Notes: generated from the letters alone by a model not told the origin. A stretch of 48,199 nt of DNA from Nitrospirales bacterium (GCA_012270585.1 JAAXIB010000087.1:1-48199); one strand, 5' to 3'; positions 23,892 to 33,102 are shown, numbered from the stretch's first letter. Numbers and translations are program-made.

Positions 23892-25280
23892 TCAGGTTTC
23901 TTTCAGGGCGGCGATGATATCCAGCACCATTTTTTTCCCGTCGCCGAACAGCATGAGGGAATTGTCCAACGCGAACAGAGGATTCGGGATCCCGGCAAAG
24001 CCGGGGCTGAGACTCCGTTTGATAATCACCACGGTTTTCGCCTTGTCCACGTCGATGATCGGCATCCCCGCGATGGCGCTCGTGGGGTCGGTTCTGGCCA
24101 GAGGGTTGACCACGTCGTTCGCGCCGATGATGAGGGCCACGTCGATTTGATCGATGTAGGGATTGACGTCATCCATATCCTTGAGGGCCTCATACGGCAC
24201 GTCGGCTTCGGCCAACAGGACGTTCATGTGGCCCGGCATTCGACCGGCGACGGGATGCACGGCGTATTCCACCTCGATGCCGCGCGCGTTGAGGAGTGAG
24301 GCGAGGTTGGCCACGGGGTGCTGGGCTTGGGAGACCGCCATGCCGTATCCCGGAACGATGGCCACCCTGCGAGCCGCGTCGAAAAGGAGCGCGACTTCTT
24401 CCGGCGAGGCGGCCTTGACCCGGCCTGCATAGACTTCGTCCGCAGTCGCCCCTCCACCCGTGGGAGCCAGCACCCCGAAGAGCACGTTGGTCAGGGACCG
24501 GTTCATGGCTTTACACATGATTTGCGTCAGGATCAATCCCGAGGCGCCCACCAGTGATCCGGTAATGATCAGGACATTATTGGACAGGACGAACCCCGTC
24601 GCGGCGGCCGCCAATCCGGAGTAGGAATTCAAGAGCGCGACCACGACCGGCATGTCGGCCCCACCGATCGGAATCACGAGAAGGACTCCGAGTACGGAAG
24701 CCACAGCCACCAGGAGTCCGTAGAGGAGGATATTAGCGGGGTCCATGACCATCCCTGCGCTTAAGCCGAGGGCAATAATCGCCAACGCCGCATTAATGAC
24801 TTGTTGCCCGGTAAACAGGACGGCATTTTCATTGATGAGACCCCTGAGTTTTCCAAAGGCCACCAGGCTTCCCCAGAACGTGACGGCTCCGATCAGCCCG
24901 GAGGCCGCAATGGCTACGGAGACCTGCATAAAAGGGACTCCGCCGCCGAGGGTGCCTTCGATCAGGGCCGCGCCCGCCACCAGGACCGAGGCCATGCCGC
25001 CAAATCCGTTGAACAAGGCCACGAGTTCCGGCATGGCCGTCATTTCGATCTTGACGGCCAAGACGGCTCCTATCGCCGCTCCGATGACGATCCCGATGAG
25101 GATGACTTCAAAGCCGACGATGTTGCGATCCGTGAGCGTAATGACGATGGCGAGCAGCATGCCGCACGCCCCGAGCAGATTGCCCCGGACCGCGGTGCGA
25201 GGATGGGTCAGCCCTTTCAGTCCGAAAATGAAGAGAACTGCGGCGACGAGGTATCCTGCGTTAATAAGGAAAGCGGTCAT
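23892..25280 (-). CDS. pntB: NAD(P) transhydrogenase subunit beta
   Basis: 462 residues, full length. N-terminal membrane domain II has about nine helices (AGYLVAAVLFIFGLKGLTHPRTAVRGNLLGACGML as the first two). C-terminal NADP(H)-binding domain III follows: VAIVPGYGMAVSQAQHPV, YAVHPVAGRMPGHMNVLLAEADVPY, INPY-type DDVNPYIDQIDVALIIGANDVVNP and KTVVIIKRSLSPGFAGIPNPLF, the family signatures. With the two alpha subunits it forms the proton-translocating enzyme making NADPH from NADH. The start overlaps the end of pntA2 by four bases, so translation is coupled. Confidence 0.96.
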   Translation of the reverse strand: MTAFLINAGYLVAAVLFIFGLKGLTHPRTAVRGNLLGACGMLLAIVITLTDRNIVGFEVILIGIVIGAAIGAVLAVKIEMTAMPELVALFNGFGGMASVLVAGAALIEGTLGGGVPFMQVSVAIAASGLIGAVTFWGSLVAFGKLRGLINENAVLFTGQQVINAALAIIALGLSAGMVMDPANILLYGLLVAVASVLGVLLVIPIGGADMPVVVALLNSYSGLAAAATGFVLSNNVLIITGSLVGASGLILTQIMCKAMNRSLTNVLFGVLAPTGGGATADEVYAGRVKAASPEEVALLFDAARRVAIVPGYGMAVSQAQHPVANLASLLNARGIEVEYAVHPVAGRMPGHMNVLLAEADVPYEALKDMDDVNPYIDQIDVALIIGANDVVNPLARTDPTSAIAGMPIIDVDKAKTVVIIKRSLSPGFAGIPNPLFALDNSLMLFGDGKKMVLDIIAALKET

Positions 25281-25558
25281 GATTTCTTTTTGAACATTTC
25301 CAGCATGCGGTTGGTCACCATGAAGCCGCCCACGACGTTAATGGTCGCAAAGACCACGGCGAGTCCACCAAGGACGGTCGTCAGCATCGTCTGTTGGGTG
25401 CCTGCCGAGAGAATGGCGCCGACGAGCGTGATGCCTGAGATGGCGTTTGCCCCGGACATAAGCGGGGTATGCAGGGTGGGCGGAATCTTGGTGATGATTT
25501 CAAAGCCCACGAATATGGCCAGGACGAAAATCGTAAGGCCGGCAATCAACATCTCCAT
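25277..25558 (-). CDS. pntAB: NAD(P) transhydrogenase subunit alpha-2 (membrane part)
   Basis: 93 residues, three or four helices: LIAGLTIFVLAIFVGFEII, then TPLMSGANAISGITLVGAIL (conserved in the family) and VLGGLAVVFATINVVGGFMV. This is the detached membrane portion of PntA, as found in bacteria with a three-gene enzyme. It overlaps pntB by four bases and lies three bases after pntA1. Confidence 0.95.
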   Translation of the reverse strand: MEMLIAGLTIFVLAIFVGFEIITKIPPTLHTPLMSGANAISGITLVGAILSAGTQQTMLTTVLGGLAVVFATINVVGGFMVTNRMLEMFKKKS

Positions 25559-25561
25559 GGC

Positions 25562-26737
25562 TTATTGCTCCTCGCCCCCGCCCGCGGGAGCGCCCAACAG
25601 TTCACGAATTTGAGGATGAGCCACGTCGCCGTCACACGTCACGAGGGTTCCCTTGGTGATTTCGTCTTCCCGGTCAATCGTGAGTTCGCCCTTTTTCACC
25701 AGATGCAGCAGGAAGGTGGCGATGTTCTTGCTGTACATTTGGCTGGCGTGATAGGGAACCAGGGAAGGCAGATTTTCCGTTCCGATAATGGTCACCCCAT
25801 GAGCCACCACCGTCCGGTTGGCCTGGACTAATTCGCAATTGCCGCCTCGCTCGGCCGCCAGATCGATGATGACCGATCCCGGAGACATGCCGGCCACCAT
25901 ATCGGCCGTAATCAGGATAGGCGCTTTTTTCCCCGGCACCGTGGCGGTGGTGATCACCACGTCGCTCGCGGCGATCACTTTCGTCAGCAGTTCCCGCTGG
26001 CGTCGGTAAAACGTTTCATCCTGCGCTTTGGCATAGCCCCCCTTGTCTTCGGCATCCTGGGTGTCCAACGGGAGGTCCACAAACTTGGCCCCCAGACTCA
26101 GCACCTGCTCCTTGACGGAAGGTCGCACGTCATAGGCCTCGACCGCGGCGCCAAGCCGGCGCGCCATGGAAACCGCCTGCAGCCCGGCCACGCCGGCGCC
26201 GATGACAAAGACTTTGGCCGGGGTCACGGTTCCGGCTGCCGTCATGAGCATCGGCACCATCTTCGGCAGCGCATCCGCGGCCAGCAATACGGCCTTGTAC
26301 CCGGACACGGTGCCCATGGAGGAGAGCACGTCCATGCTTTGGGCTCGGGTGATGCGCGGCATCAATTCCATGGCAAAGGCCCGGACTCGTCGCGTCGTCA
26401 GTTCCCGGACGCCGTGGGGATTGGCAAGGGCATCGGCCATGCCGACAATGATTTGATCGGATTGCATCAAGGGCAGGTCGGTCTTTCCCTGTTCGGGATT
26501 CGCCCCCAACATCCGGACCTGGACAATGATTTGCGCGGCCTCAAAGAGTTGAGCGCGCGAGGAGACGATGGTGCCTCCTTTCTCCGTATAGGCGCCATCA
26601 GGATAGCCGGACGCGACCCCGGCCCCCGCTTCAATCTGCACCTCCATCCCTTCCTTCTTCAAAGAAGGGAGGGTGGCGGGGATCAGCGCGACCCGCTGTT
26701 CACCGGGATAGGTCTCTTTGGGAACACCGATGATCAT
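25562..26737 (-). CDS. pntAA: NAD(P) transhydrogenase subunit alpha-1 (NAD-binding)
   Basis: 391 residues from the ATG at 26737, chosen because MIIGVPKETYPGEQRVALIP is the family N-terminus; the frame is open further upstream without homology. Domain I has the alanine-dehydrogenase-like fold: VQIEAGAGVASGYPD, then SIGTV-type SSMGTVSGYKAV, the Rossmann motif VFVIGAGVAGLQAVSMARRLGA, and VIDLAAERGGNCE. It binds NAD(H) on the cytosolic side and passes hydride to domain III of PntB. First gene of the pnt operon; an unrecognised gene ends 137 bases upstream on the same strand. Confidence 0.95.
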   Translation of the reverse strand: MIIGVPKETYPGEQRVALIPATLPSLKKEGMEVQIEAGAGVASGYPDGAYTEKGGTIVSSRAQLFEAAQIIVQVRMLGANPEQGKTDLPLMQSDQIIVGMADALANPHGVRELTTRRVRAFAMELMPRITRAQSMDVLSSMGTVSGYKAVLLAADALPKMVPMLMTAAGTVTPAKVFVIGAGVAGLQAVSMARRLGAAVEAYDVRPSVKEQVLSLGAKFVDLPLDTQDAEDKGGYAKAQDETFYRRQRELLTKVIAASDVVITTATVPGKKAPILITADMVAGMSPGSVIIDLAAERGGNCELVQANRTVVAHGVTIIGTENLPSLVPYHASQMYSKNIATFLLHLVKKGELTIDREDEITKGTLVTCDGDVAHPQIRELLGAPAGGGEEQ

Positions 26738-26874
26738 GATTGAGGTCCATGCCCCAGCGACCGCGTGAAAGCGGACGGCTCGGACAAACTGGAAACGAAT
26801 AGCATAATTATTTTGTGGGAAGCAACGAATTTTTTCGGAAAAAGGGCCGGATTGGAAAACGTCGGAAAAGGACC

Positions 26875-28143
26875 CTAAGCCCCATAAAGCGTTTCCACGA
26901 TGCAATTGGTTTGAAACAGCAACGCGTGAAGCCGCGTGTAGCAGGCATGGCCGAAGAGATGTTCATCAGGGGGCCCCCCCGTCGCATCGTGGTAATCGAT
27001 GAGCAAGCACTCCCCATCGTTAGGGCAACGGGTCACGCGGCGGGCGCATTCCAGCCACCGTTCAAATCCGTCATACGGCTCCAAATTTTCCCGTAAGGCC
27101 TGGTCCAGTTCCACTTCCCATGGTGAAGCGGGGACGGCATCGGTGCCGGCTACGGCCAGTTGATGCACGTAGTCGCCGCCGGACGCCATGGGCATTTCCA
27201 TCACGATTTGGGGCAACTCCATTTTGGCCAGCCAGCGCTTTCCATCCTGCCGGATCGGCCGATGATTCACGACGTGGAGCAGTTTCCCCAGGCTGTCCGT
27301 GTCCCACCCGTACCGGATGGGTGTGCCGAGCGTCACCACGTCCAGGGAGGGCCAGGTTGCAAATTGGTTCCCGGCCAACAACCGGTCCAGTTCCTGTAAA
27401 TGTTGAATCGCTTCGGATGGGATCTCGAGTTGCTCGTAAAAATAGGCCAGGGTCTCAAACACGGTTTCCCGCACCGAAGACTCCCCCGGAGCCATCAGAT
27501 TGGAAAGCAGCGCCGGCAACTGCCCGGCATGGCCATGGGCCACGATCAACAGTCGATCATCGGCCTGTAAGTCTTTATCGGTTTTGAGGCGGCTGAGTTC
27601 ATGGAGCAGGGCCAAGGCTCCTTCCATTCGACCGGGGTGATGATGCTTGGAAGACCACAGATACCGTTGGACCGTGTAAGGCATCGCGTGGGTTTGAGAG
27701 AGACCCGTTTGGAGGCCTTTGGCGTACTCTTCGGAAAAGTTTCCCTTGTCGTTGAGAAGGTTGTCCAGCTTTGTTTTGCTGGTGTCGTCATTGGCATACG
27801 GGGGGCGGCAGGAGGGATCTTGCTGCGAGCGTTGATATTCGTTGGGGCGAAGGGTCGCCAGCAGCGACTCCAACCCCGGAATACCACGGGAGTAGCCCCG
27901 CTTGAGACCGCCGGCTTCGTCAAGGCGTCCCGACCCGAAGAGGTCGGCTCCCAAATAGGATCCATACACCAGGACGATCGCTCGGACTCCCGCGTCCCAC
28001 AGGCTTTTGCCCAGGGGCCTGAGGGCTTCATGCCAGGCAGGGGACAACGGCGGAGCCCCGGGTTCAAACGACAGGTACCTGGCCCGCTCTCCCGGATCCG
28101 AACGGGAATACTTGGAATGCAGAAAATTATTGGCCTGTGGCAT
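26875..28143 (-). CDS. Hypothetical protein, possibly alpha/beta-hydrolase-like
   Basis: 422 residues from the ATG at 28143; in-frame starts further up (ATG 28206, TTG 28224) are possible and none has a ribosome binding site. It contains WDAGVRAIVLVYGSYLGADLFG, a helical middle rich in Leu (MEGALALLHELSRLK), then LLIVAHGHAGQLPALLSNL, where a hydrolase would have its G-x-S-x-G elbow; here His replaces the expected Ser. It continues with VVTLGTPIRYGWD, which resembles the lipase TLGTP segment, and ECLLIDYHDATGG near the end. The layout suggests a lipase-like fold lacking the nucleophile Ser. Upstream of pnt on the same strand. No assigned function. Confidence 0.65.
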   Translation of the reverse strand: MPQANNFLHSKYSRSDPGERARYLSFEPGAPPLSPAWHEALRPLGKSLWDAGVRAIVLVYGSYLGADLFGSGRLDEAGGLKRGYSRGIPGLESLLATLRPNEYQRSQQDPSCRPPYANDDTSKTKLDNLLNDKGNFSEEYAKGLQTGLSQTHAMPYTVQRYLWSSKHHHPGRMEGALALLHELSRLKTDKDLQADDRLLIVAHGHAGQLPALLSNLMAPGESSVRETVFETLAYFYEQLEIPSEAIQHLQELDRLLAGNQFATWPSLDVVTLGTPIRYGWDTDSLGKLLHVVNHRPIRQDGKRWLAKMELPQIVMEMPMASGGDYVHQLAVAGTDAVPASPWEVELDQALRENLEPYDGFERWLECARRVTRCPNDGECLLIDYHDATGGPPDEHLFGHACYTRLHALLFQTNCIVETLYGA

Positions 28144-28408
28144 GAGCCCGAATCCGGGTGAAATCCTCAACTCGTTTTGCCTGGGTGTCTTACCCCGACA
28201 GGGCATGCCTGCGCAAATCGGCAATTTCAGTGAAGAGGGTTCGAGTGCTCCTATTCGCGTAGTTGACCATGGAAAATCCAGCGTGGTAAGTTGCCTTCAT
28301 AACCTGTAACCATAAGGCTTTTGAGCCTTTTCGAGGGAGAAAGCACAGCGACGGGGCGTGCTTGATTCCCTATTGCACATACACCACGCCCCCAATAACT
28401 CCCTAAAC

Positions 28409-29428
28409 ATGTTGATACGAATGACAATTTCTCTGCTTGCGATTTGCGCTCTCGGTTTTTCTGAGAGGAGCCCGGTTTTTGCGTCTTCACCCCCAACCCA
28501 GGCCGATCACGTCCTGCTGTTTGTCCTGGAGGGCGTGGGCAATGACGCGATTCAAAACGGGACCATGCCGGTGTTACACAAACTCGCGCAGGAAGGTGCG
28601 GTCACCTGGAATGCGCAATCGGTGTCGCCGCCGTTCACGGTGCCGGCCATGGCCAGTCTCCTGACGGGGCTGCCCGTCAGGAAGCACCGCGTGAATCAGG
28701 AATGGGAAACCTACGACTTTTCCCGCTCCTTTCTTCGTTCTCCCACCCTGTTCGATTATCTGGATCTCGCCGGCGGGATCGATACGTCCCTCTTCATCAT
28801 GGACGAGCGGTTTTATCAATTGGCCAGGCCGGAAATTTACGTGGATACGCAAACGTGCGGGAAAGCGAAACCCCAGTGCAATCCCGCTACCCAGGTGGAA
28901 TATATTAGAGATTACCTGAAAAAAGTCACCAGCGCAGGCGGCTATAATTTTCGCATCTTCAAGATCCCCGGGCTTCTGGTGGCCCACCTTCCCGAGCCGG
29001 CGGATGTCGCCCGCAAACGCGGGTGGGATTCGCGGCAGTATCAACAGGCCCTCGAAAGTGTCGATACGGCCATCGCGGACGTGATGGCGATCTATCGGGA
29101 CTACGGCGTCCTGGACAAAACCATGGTGATGGTGGCGGGCTTGAAGGGACCGGATGCCCCTCAAGCGTCCAATGGGAAAATGGGTGATTCCCGCCCATCG
29201 CCCGTGCCGTGGCTGGCCTGGGGCGTCAACGTGAAGCCGGGGTATACCATTCCGGGTCACGTGCGTATCATGGACGTCGGGGCCACCGTGCTTGAAGCGC
29301 TGGGATTGGAAACCTATACCGAATGGGAAAGTCGCGCCCTGACGGAAATTTTTCAAAAACGACCGGAAAGAAGGACCACGGGCAATGAGACGTTCGAGCT
29401 TCAATCTTCCACGATTTTTAACCGGTAG
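28409..29428 (+). CDS. Alkaline-phosphatase-superfamily exported protein
   Basis: 339 residues from the ATG at 28409, placing a signal peptide at 1-25 (RMTISLLAICALGF...VFASS). VLLFVLEGVGNDAIQNGTMPVLHKLAQEGAVTWNAQSVSPPFTVPAMASLLTG is the nucleotide-pyrophosphatase/phosphodiesterase type start (D/E metal ligand, then Thr nucleophile in PPFTVPA). Later come LLVAHLPEPADVARKRGWDS and the C-terminal SRPSPVPWLAWGVNVKPG, then VGATVLEALGLE. The second metal site (usually DHG) reads GLKGPDAP, so it is degenerate and activity is doubtful. Periplasmic. The last 44 bases overlap the next gene in another frame. Confidence 0.75.
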   Translation: MLIRMTISLLAICALGFSERSPVFASSPPTQADHVLLFVLEGVGNDAIQNGTMPVLHKLAQEGAVTWNAQSVSPPFTVPAMASLLTGLPVRKHRVNQEWETYDFSRSFLRSPTLFDYLDLAGGIDTSLFIMDERFYQLARPEIYVDTQTCGKAKPQCNPATQVEYIRDYLKKVTSAGGYNFRIFKIPGLLVAHLPEPADVARKRGWDSRQYQQALESVDTAIADVMAIYRDYGVLDKTMVMVAGLKGPDAPQASNGKMGDSRPSPVPWLAWGVNVKPGYTIPGHVRIMDVGATVLEALGLETYTEWESRALTEIFQKRPERRTTGNETFELQSSTIFNR

Positions 29429-29852
29429 CGCCCTCATTGTGGCAGGCACGCTCCTCGGAAGCGTGTTGCTCGGCGACCTCGGCGCGGCGCGTGAAACCGT
29501 CAATCCGTTGACGAGGGAGTATGCGATTACCATTGATCCCACGGCGCTCGACCCTCCGACGTGGTGGCACGTGCCGGGCGTCACCCCGTTGATCTGGACC
29601 AACGATCCGATTACCTATGAATCCTATAAGACGACCGACCCGCGGGAGATCAAATTGAAACCGGGCGAGTATCGTTTCGGGACCTTCACGTTCGACTTTG
29701 CTTTTCGGGTCACGTTGGAAGGCAAATTGGAATTTGACGAATCCTTGGCGCAATGCGTGGAAGGACTCGGAACGGCCAAGCTCGTGATCCGGTGCAGCCA
29801 CACGCAACCGTATAAGCAGGAACGCGATTACGACTATCCTTCCGTTCAGTAA
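29385..29852 (+). CDS. Small exported protein of unknown function
   Basis: 155 residues. An N-terminal signal (FLTGSALIVAGTLLGSVLLG) precedes a beta-rich domain with two Cys (ECVEGLG-type AQCVEGLG and VIRCSHT) that could form a disulfide. There is no family I recognise. The start at 29385 lies inside the 3' end of the upstream phosphatase-like gene (44-base overlap); AAGGA lies 12 bases before, and the signal peptide supports this start. The two genes are probably translated together. The HEAT-repeat gene starts 26 bases after its stop. Confidence 0.72.
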   Translation: MRRSSFNLPRFLTGSALIVAGTLLGSVLLGDLGAARETVNPLTREYAITIDPTALDPPTWWHVPGVTPLIWTNDPITYESYKTTDPREIKLKPGEYRFGTFTFDFAFRVTLEGKLEFDESLAQCVEGLGTAKLVIRCSHTQPYKQERDYDYPSVQ

Positions 29853-29877
29853 GGCCAATCACTGGATCTCCGAAACC

Positions 29878-31263
29878 ATGTCACAGAGTGTCGAGCACTG
29901 GGTCGAAGCGTTAGAGGACGTTGACGACGCCACGCGGGAAGAAGCCGCCAAGGCGCTCGCGGAGTTGGGCGATCCGGATACCCTTGAAGCCCTCTCCATG
30001 GCCTTGGAGGATGATTATTGGGCCGTTCGGGTTCACGTGGGGTGGGCGTTTGCGAAAATCGGCGGGGACGCGGCCATTCAGGCCCTCATCACGTTGTTCA
30101 ACGACAATATGATGGAAGTGCAGGATGAGGCCGTGTCGGCCATGGCCTCCATGGGGAACGGCCCCATCCCCAAACTCATTGCCTGTCTGAAGGACGACCG
30201 GTGGCGCGTCCGTCAGCAAGCCGGGAAGACCTTGGGGTTGCTCAAGGAGCCCGACGCGGTCCAACCGTTGACGATCGCCTGCCGTGACCGCGACGGCGCC
30301 GTGAAGAGTGCGGCGGCTGAAGCGCTGGGGCGAATCGGTGATCCTCGAGCCGTTCCGGCTTTAATCAAGCTGTTCAAGGATACCTCGAAAATTGTCCGGG
30401 AGACCGCGGGCACCGCGCTCGTGTATATCGGCGAAGCCTCCATCCCCGCGCTCCTGGAAACGCTGAAGGATCCGCACTTTGTGGTCCGCTGTCACGGCGT
30501 GCGGGCATTGGGCGGGATGACGACCGACTACCAGATGGGGCGGGCGTGGACCCGGGACGAGCGCGTGGTTGAGGCGCTGATCCAGGCGTTGAAGGATGAA
30601 GACCGCGCGGTCCGCGAAGATGCCACGATTGCCTTGGGGATTATCGGGGATTCCCGGGCCGTTGACGGGCTCATTGACGCCATGAGGGATGGAGCCGTGA
30701 AGCGTCACGCGATTGCCTCTCTCGGCATGCTCGGGGACGCCCGGGCCTTGCCGCCCGTGTTGGATGCCCTGAAAGGCAAGGGCATTGCACAACAGGGGAG
30801 GCCGACTCCCGGGTGCATTATCAGCGAAGAGCAGCTCATCAAAGAAGCCGCGGCAACGGCGCTGGGCCATTTTCGCGATCCCAAGGTGATACCGGATCTC
30901 ATCCTGCTGTTGAAGGATATCGTGTTGCGGGAGTATGCCGCCTCGTCGTTGGTGCTGATCGGGGATGCGGCCATCGAGCCGTTGGTGGCCTTTCTCCATG
31001 ACCCCGATGCCTCCAAGGTGGAAAAAGAAAGCGAACGGGTGCTGGCGTTTGCGTCAACCCGGCTGACGGCCTCGAGCGCGTTGAAGAAAACCGTGTTGGA
31101 AACCCTGGAGAAACTCGGGTGGGAGCCGCCCAGAGACGACGCGCATGCGGACGTGAAGGATATCGAATATACCGACCCGGACAAGGTGCTTGGCGAAGAA
31201 GGCCGGTTCGGCCCCTCGGGTGACTTTGCCAGGCCGGCCAAACCCTACCGTATCGAACGCTGA
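29878..31263 (+). CDS. HEAT-repeat (PBS-lyase-like) protein
   Basis: 461 residues made almost entirely of ~31-residue helical repeats of the PBS-lyase HEAT type: AKALAELGDPDTLEALSMAL, RQQAGKTLGLLKEPDAVQPL, KSAAAEALGRIGDPRAVPALI, and AVREDATIALGIIGDSRAVDGL. Such solenoids are protein-binding scaffolds; some act in phycobilin attachment, but there are no phycobiliproteins here. No signal peptide or membrane helix, so cytosolic. The last ~60 residues are acidic and non-repetitive. It is the first of five HEAT-repeat genes in this part of the window, separated from the other four by the betaine genes. Confidence 0.9.
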   Translation: MSQSVEHWVEALEDVDDATREEAAKALAELGDPDTLEALSMALEDDYWAVRVHVGWAFAKIGGDAAIQALITLFNDNMMEVQDEAVSAMASMGNGPIPKLIACLKDDRWRVRQQAGKTLGLLKEPDAVQPLTIACRDRDGAVKSAAAEALGRIGDPRAVPALIKLFKDTSKIVRETAGTALVYIGEASIPALLETLKDPHFVVRCHGVRALGGMTTDYQMGRAWTRDERVVEALIQALKDEDRAVREDATIALGIIGDSRAVDGLIDAMRDGAVKRHAIASLGMLGDARALPPVLDALKGKGIAQQGRPTPGCIISEEQLIKEAAATALGHFRDPKVIPDLILLLKDIVLREYAASSLVLIGDAAIEPLVAFLHDPDASKVEKESERVLAFASTRLTASSALKKTVLETLEKLGWEPPRDDAHADVKDIEYTDPDKVLGEEGRFGPSGDFARPAKPYRIER

Positions 31264-31440
31264 CTCCCCGTTCTGCTGAACGAGCGACGAAGCTCTCTCG
31301 TCATGCAGGAATCCCTCACGCAGGCTTACGGCCTGCTGTCATCCTGAGCTTGTCCCGAGTGTAGCGAAGGATCTGCTTTGGCAGGTATTCGGTTGTTGAG
31401 CGGGAGATTCTTCGCCTTCGGCTCAGAATGACAGATGCCG
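31264..31440. repeat. Intergenic dispersed repeat
   Basis: Contains CGCAGGCTTACGGCCTGC and a long imperfect inverted repeat beginning TGTCATCCTGAGCTTGTCCC with the reversed arm CTTCGGCTCAGAATGACAG at its end. This is an element type common in bacterial intergenic DNA. It lies between convergent genes. Confidence 0.6.
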
Positions 31441-33102
31441 TTACGCAAGTTGGAAGTGGAGAATCCCCCAGGCGAGATGCCCGCTCGTGCCGCCGTCAAT
31501 CCAGTGTTGCAGGCCGGCTTTCATCCGTTCGATGTAATCCTCGCTGCAGACCCTCAACAGACTCCACTGATTGGCCAGGACCTCTTCGAGGACTCTCCTG
31601 TAGTGGGCAGCCAGGTGTTCGGAGAGGTCCACAATTTCAAGCTCCTTGAACCCGAGCTCCAACAGCATGGCCTTGTAGGCCGGTATTGACCCCAGGGAGT
31701 CGAGGTGAATGCGGTCGAAAATGGGTTGCAGGACCTCCTGAGGGCAATGTTCACTCTGCATCGGGTCGGTAAAAATGAACTGCCCGCCCGTGGCCAACAC
31801 CCGCTTGACTTCTTCCAAGACCTTCTCGCGATTCCCGCTGTGCAGAATGGCATCCTGCGACCAAACCACGTCCACGCTGTTGTCCGGCATGGGAATGTCT
31901 TCAAAGCTGCCGTCAACCACGTTAATCGCCAGAGAGCATTTCTGCTGGGCGTTGAGTTCGCGGTTTCTGGCATTCTGTGTTTCGCTCAAATTCAGACAGC
32001 CCACTTGGCATCCATAGTGCTTGACCAGGTACCTGGCCGACCCGCCGTACCCGGAGCCGATATCCAACACCCGGGTCGAGGGCCCGAAATCCTTGACCAT
32101 GGAAGCCATTTTCTGAACCGTCTTGCGGCTCGCCTCGAAAATGGTATCCGTGTCGTGTTCATAGAGGCCGACGTGAATGTCTTCGCCCCCCCACACGGTG
32201 GCATAAAACCGGTCGGCATCATGGCTGTTGTAGTAGCTTCTGGCTGTCTCGACGGGCTGCGAATAAGGGCGGGCACAGAGGCCTGCCCCTACTTTAAGGG
32301 GTCGTTCCTCGTTCTTATACAGTTTTTCAGCCACGTGGATATAGAAATCGGGATCTTCGACGCGATGCGTCTCCTGAAAGTCCGCAAAGGTTTTGATTTG
32401 TTGAAATCCGACCTCGGCCATGAGTTTTCTGACGTAATCCTTGCGGAGGGGGAACATGTTGAGATGATATTCCGAGTCGTCCGGGAACCGGTACCGGAAT
32501 CGAGCCAAGCCTTCATCCACGTATTCAGGCTCGGCGCTCACATTGTCCCCACAATAATAATAGACGTGTTTGGAGGTGAACCCGTTATCGAGGATGCCGT
32601 CATAATTCCGTTGATCCAGGACCAGGACCCCATCGTGGTGCAGCACAGAATAGAATTCGGCCAGGGCTTTGCGGCGGTCCTGCTCTGAAAACAGATGGGT
32701 CAGGGAGTTTCCCAGGCAAATGACCGCATCATATTGGGTATGAACATCCCGACTCAGCCACCGCCAGTCGGCATGAAGGGTCTTCATAATAAATCCCGCG
32801 CGTTTGGCGTTTTCAAAGGCTTGCGCCAGCATTTCAGGACTGCCGTCCCCGCTGGTCACGTCGAACCCGGCCTTCAGGAGGCGGATCGAGTGAAAACCGG
32901 TTCCCGTGGCCACGTCCAGGATCCGTTTAACCCCCCGTTCTTTGAGGATATTGATGAAAAAGTCCCCTTCACTCTTGGCTCGGGCCTCCCAGTCGATGAG
33001 TTCATCCCATTTTCTGACGAAGCCATGGACGTATTCGCGTTTGTATTGGTCGGTTTTTCGTTGGGCGATGGGATTATCACCATATAACTGTTCTTTACCC
33101 AT
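31441..33102 (-). CDS. Fused glycine/sarcosine N-methyltransferase and sarcosine/dimethylglycine N-methyltransferase
   Basis: 553 residues in two methyltransferase domains. N-terminal domain (1-~265): YKREYVHGFVRKWDELIDWEARAKSEG and ILDVATGTGFHSIRLLKAGF, then LGNSLTHLF and DQRNYDGIL, as in glycine/sarcosine methyltransferase. C-terminal domain (~285-553): RFYATVWGGEDIHVGLYEHD, then VLDIGSGYGGSARYLVKHYG, VWSQDAILHSGNR and the Trp-rich end, as in sarcosine/dimethylglycine methyltransferase. Together they make glycine betaine from glycine with three SAM. Fused versions are known (Actinopolyspora type). Residues ~270-280 of the linker are read from a dispersed repeat. Divergent from a BCCT transporter, supporting an osmoprotectant role. 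ATG at 33102 with GAGGTGG upstream. Confidence 0.92.
   Translation of the reverse strand: MGKEQLYGDNPIAQRKTDQYKREYVHGFVRKWDELIDWEARAKSEGDFFINILKERGVKRILDVATGTGFHSIRLLKAGFDVTSGDGSPEMLAQAFENAKRAGFIMKTLHADWRWLSRDVHTQYDAVICLGNSLTHLFSEQDRRKALAEFYSVLHHDGVLVLDQRNYDGILDNGFTSKHVYYYCGDNVSAEPEYVDEGLARFRYRFPDDSEYHLNMFPLRKDYVRKLMAEVGFQQIKTFADFQETHRVEDPDFYIHVAEKLYKNEERPLKVGAGLCARPYSQPVETARSYYNSHDADRFYATVWGGEDIHVGLYEHDTDTIFEASRKTVQKMASMVKDFGPSTRVLDIGSGYGGSARYLVKHYGCQVGCLNLSETQNARNRELNAQQKCSLAINVVDGSFEDIPMPDNSVDVVWSQDAILHSGNREKVLEEVKRVLATGGQFIFTDPMQSEHCPQEVLQPIFDRIHLDSLGSIPAYKAMLLELGFKELEIVDLSEHLAAHYRRVLEEVLANQWSLLRVCSEDYIERMKAGLQHWIDGGTSGHLAWGILHFQLA
32267..32292. repeat. Dispersed 26-nt hairpin repeat inside a coding linker
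   Basis: On the gene strand it starts GTAGGGGCAGGCC and ends GTGCCCGCCC. It matches the intergenic copies at 1704-1729, 34919-34944 and 40566-40591 in architecture. Here it is translated in frame (VGAGLCARPY) between the two methyltransferase domains. Confidence 0.65.

Noticed and set aside
24745..25613. Two long plus-strand frames
   Set aside because: Antisense to pntB and pntA2, which are unmistakable.
31705..32688. 327-codon plus-strand open frame
   Set aside because: Antisense to the fused methyltransferase, which has clear motifs in its own frame.
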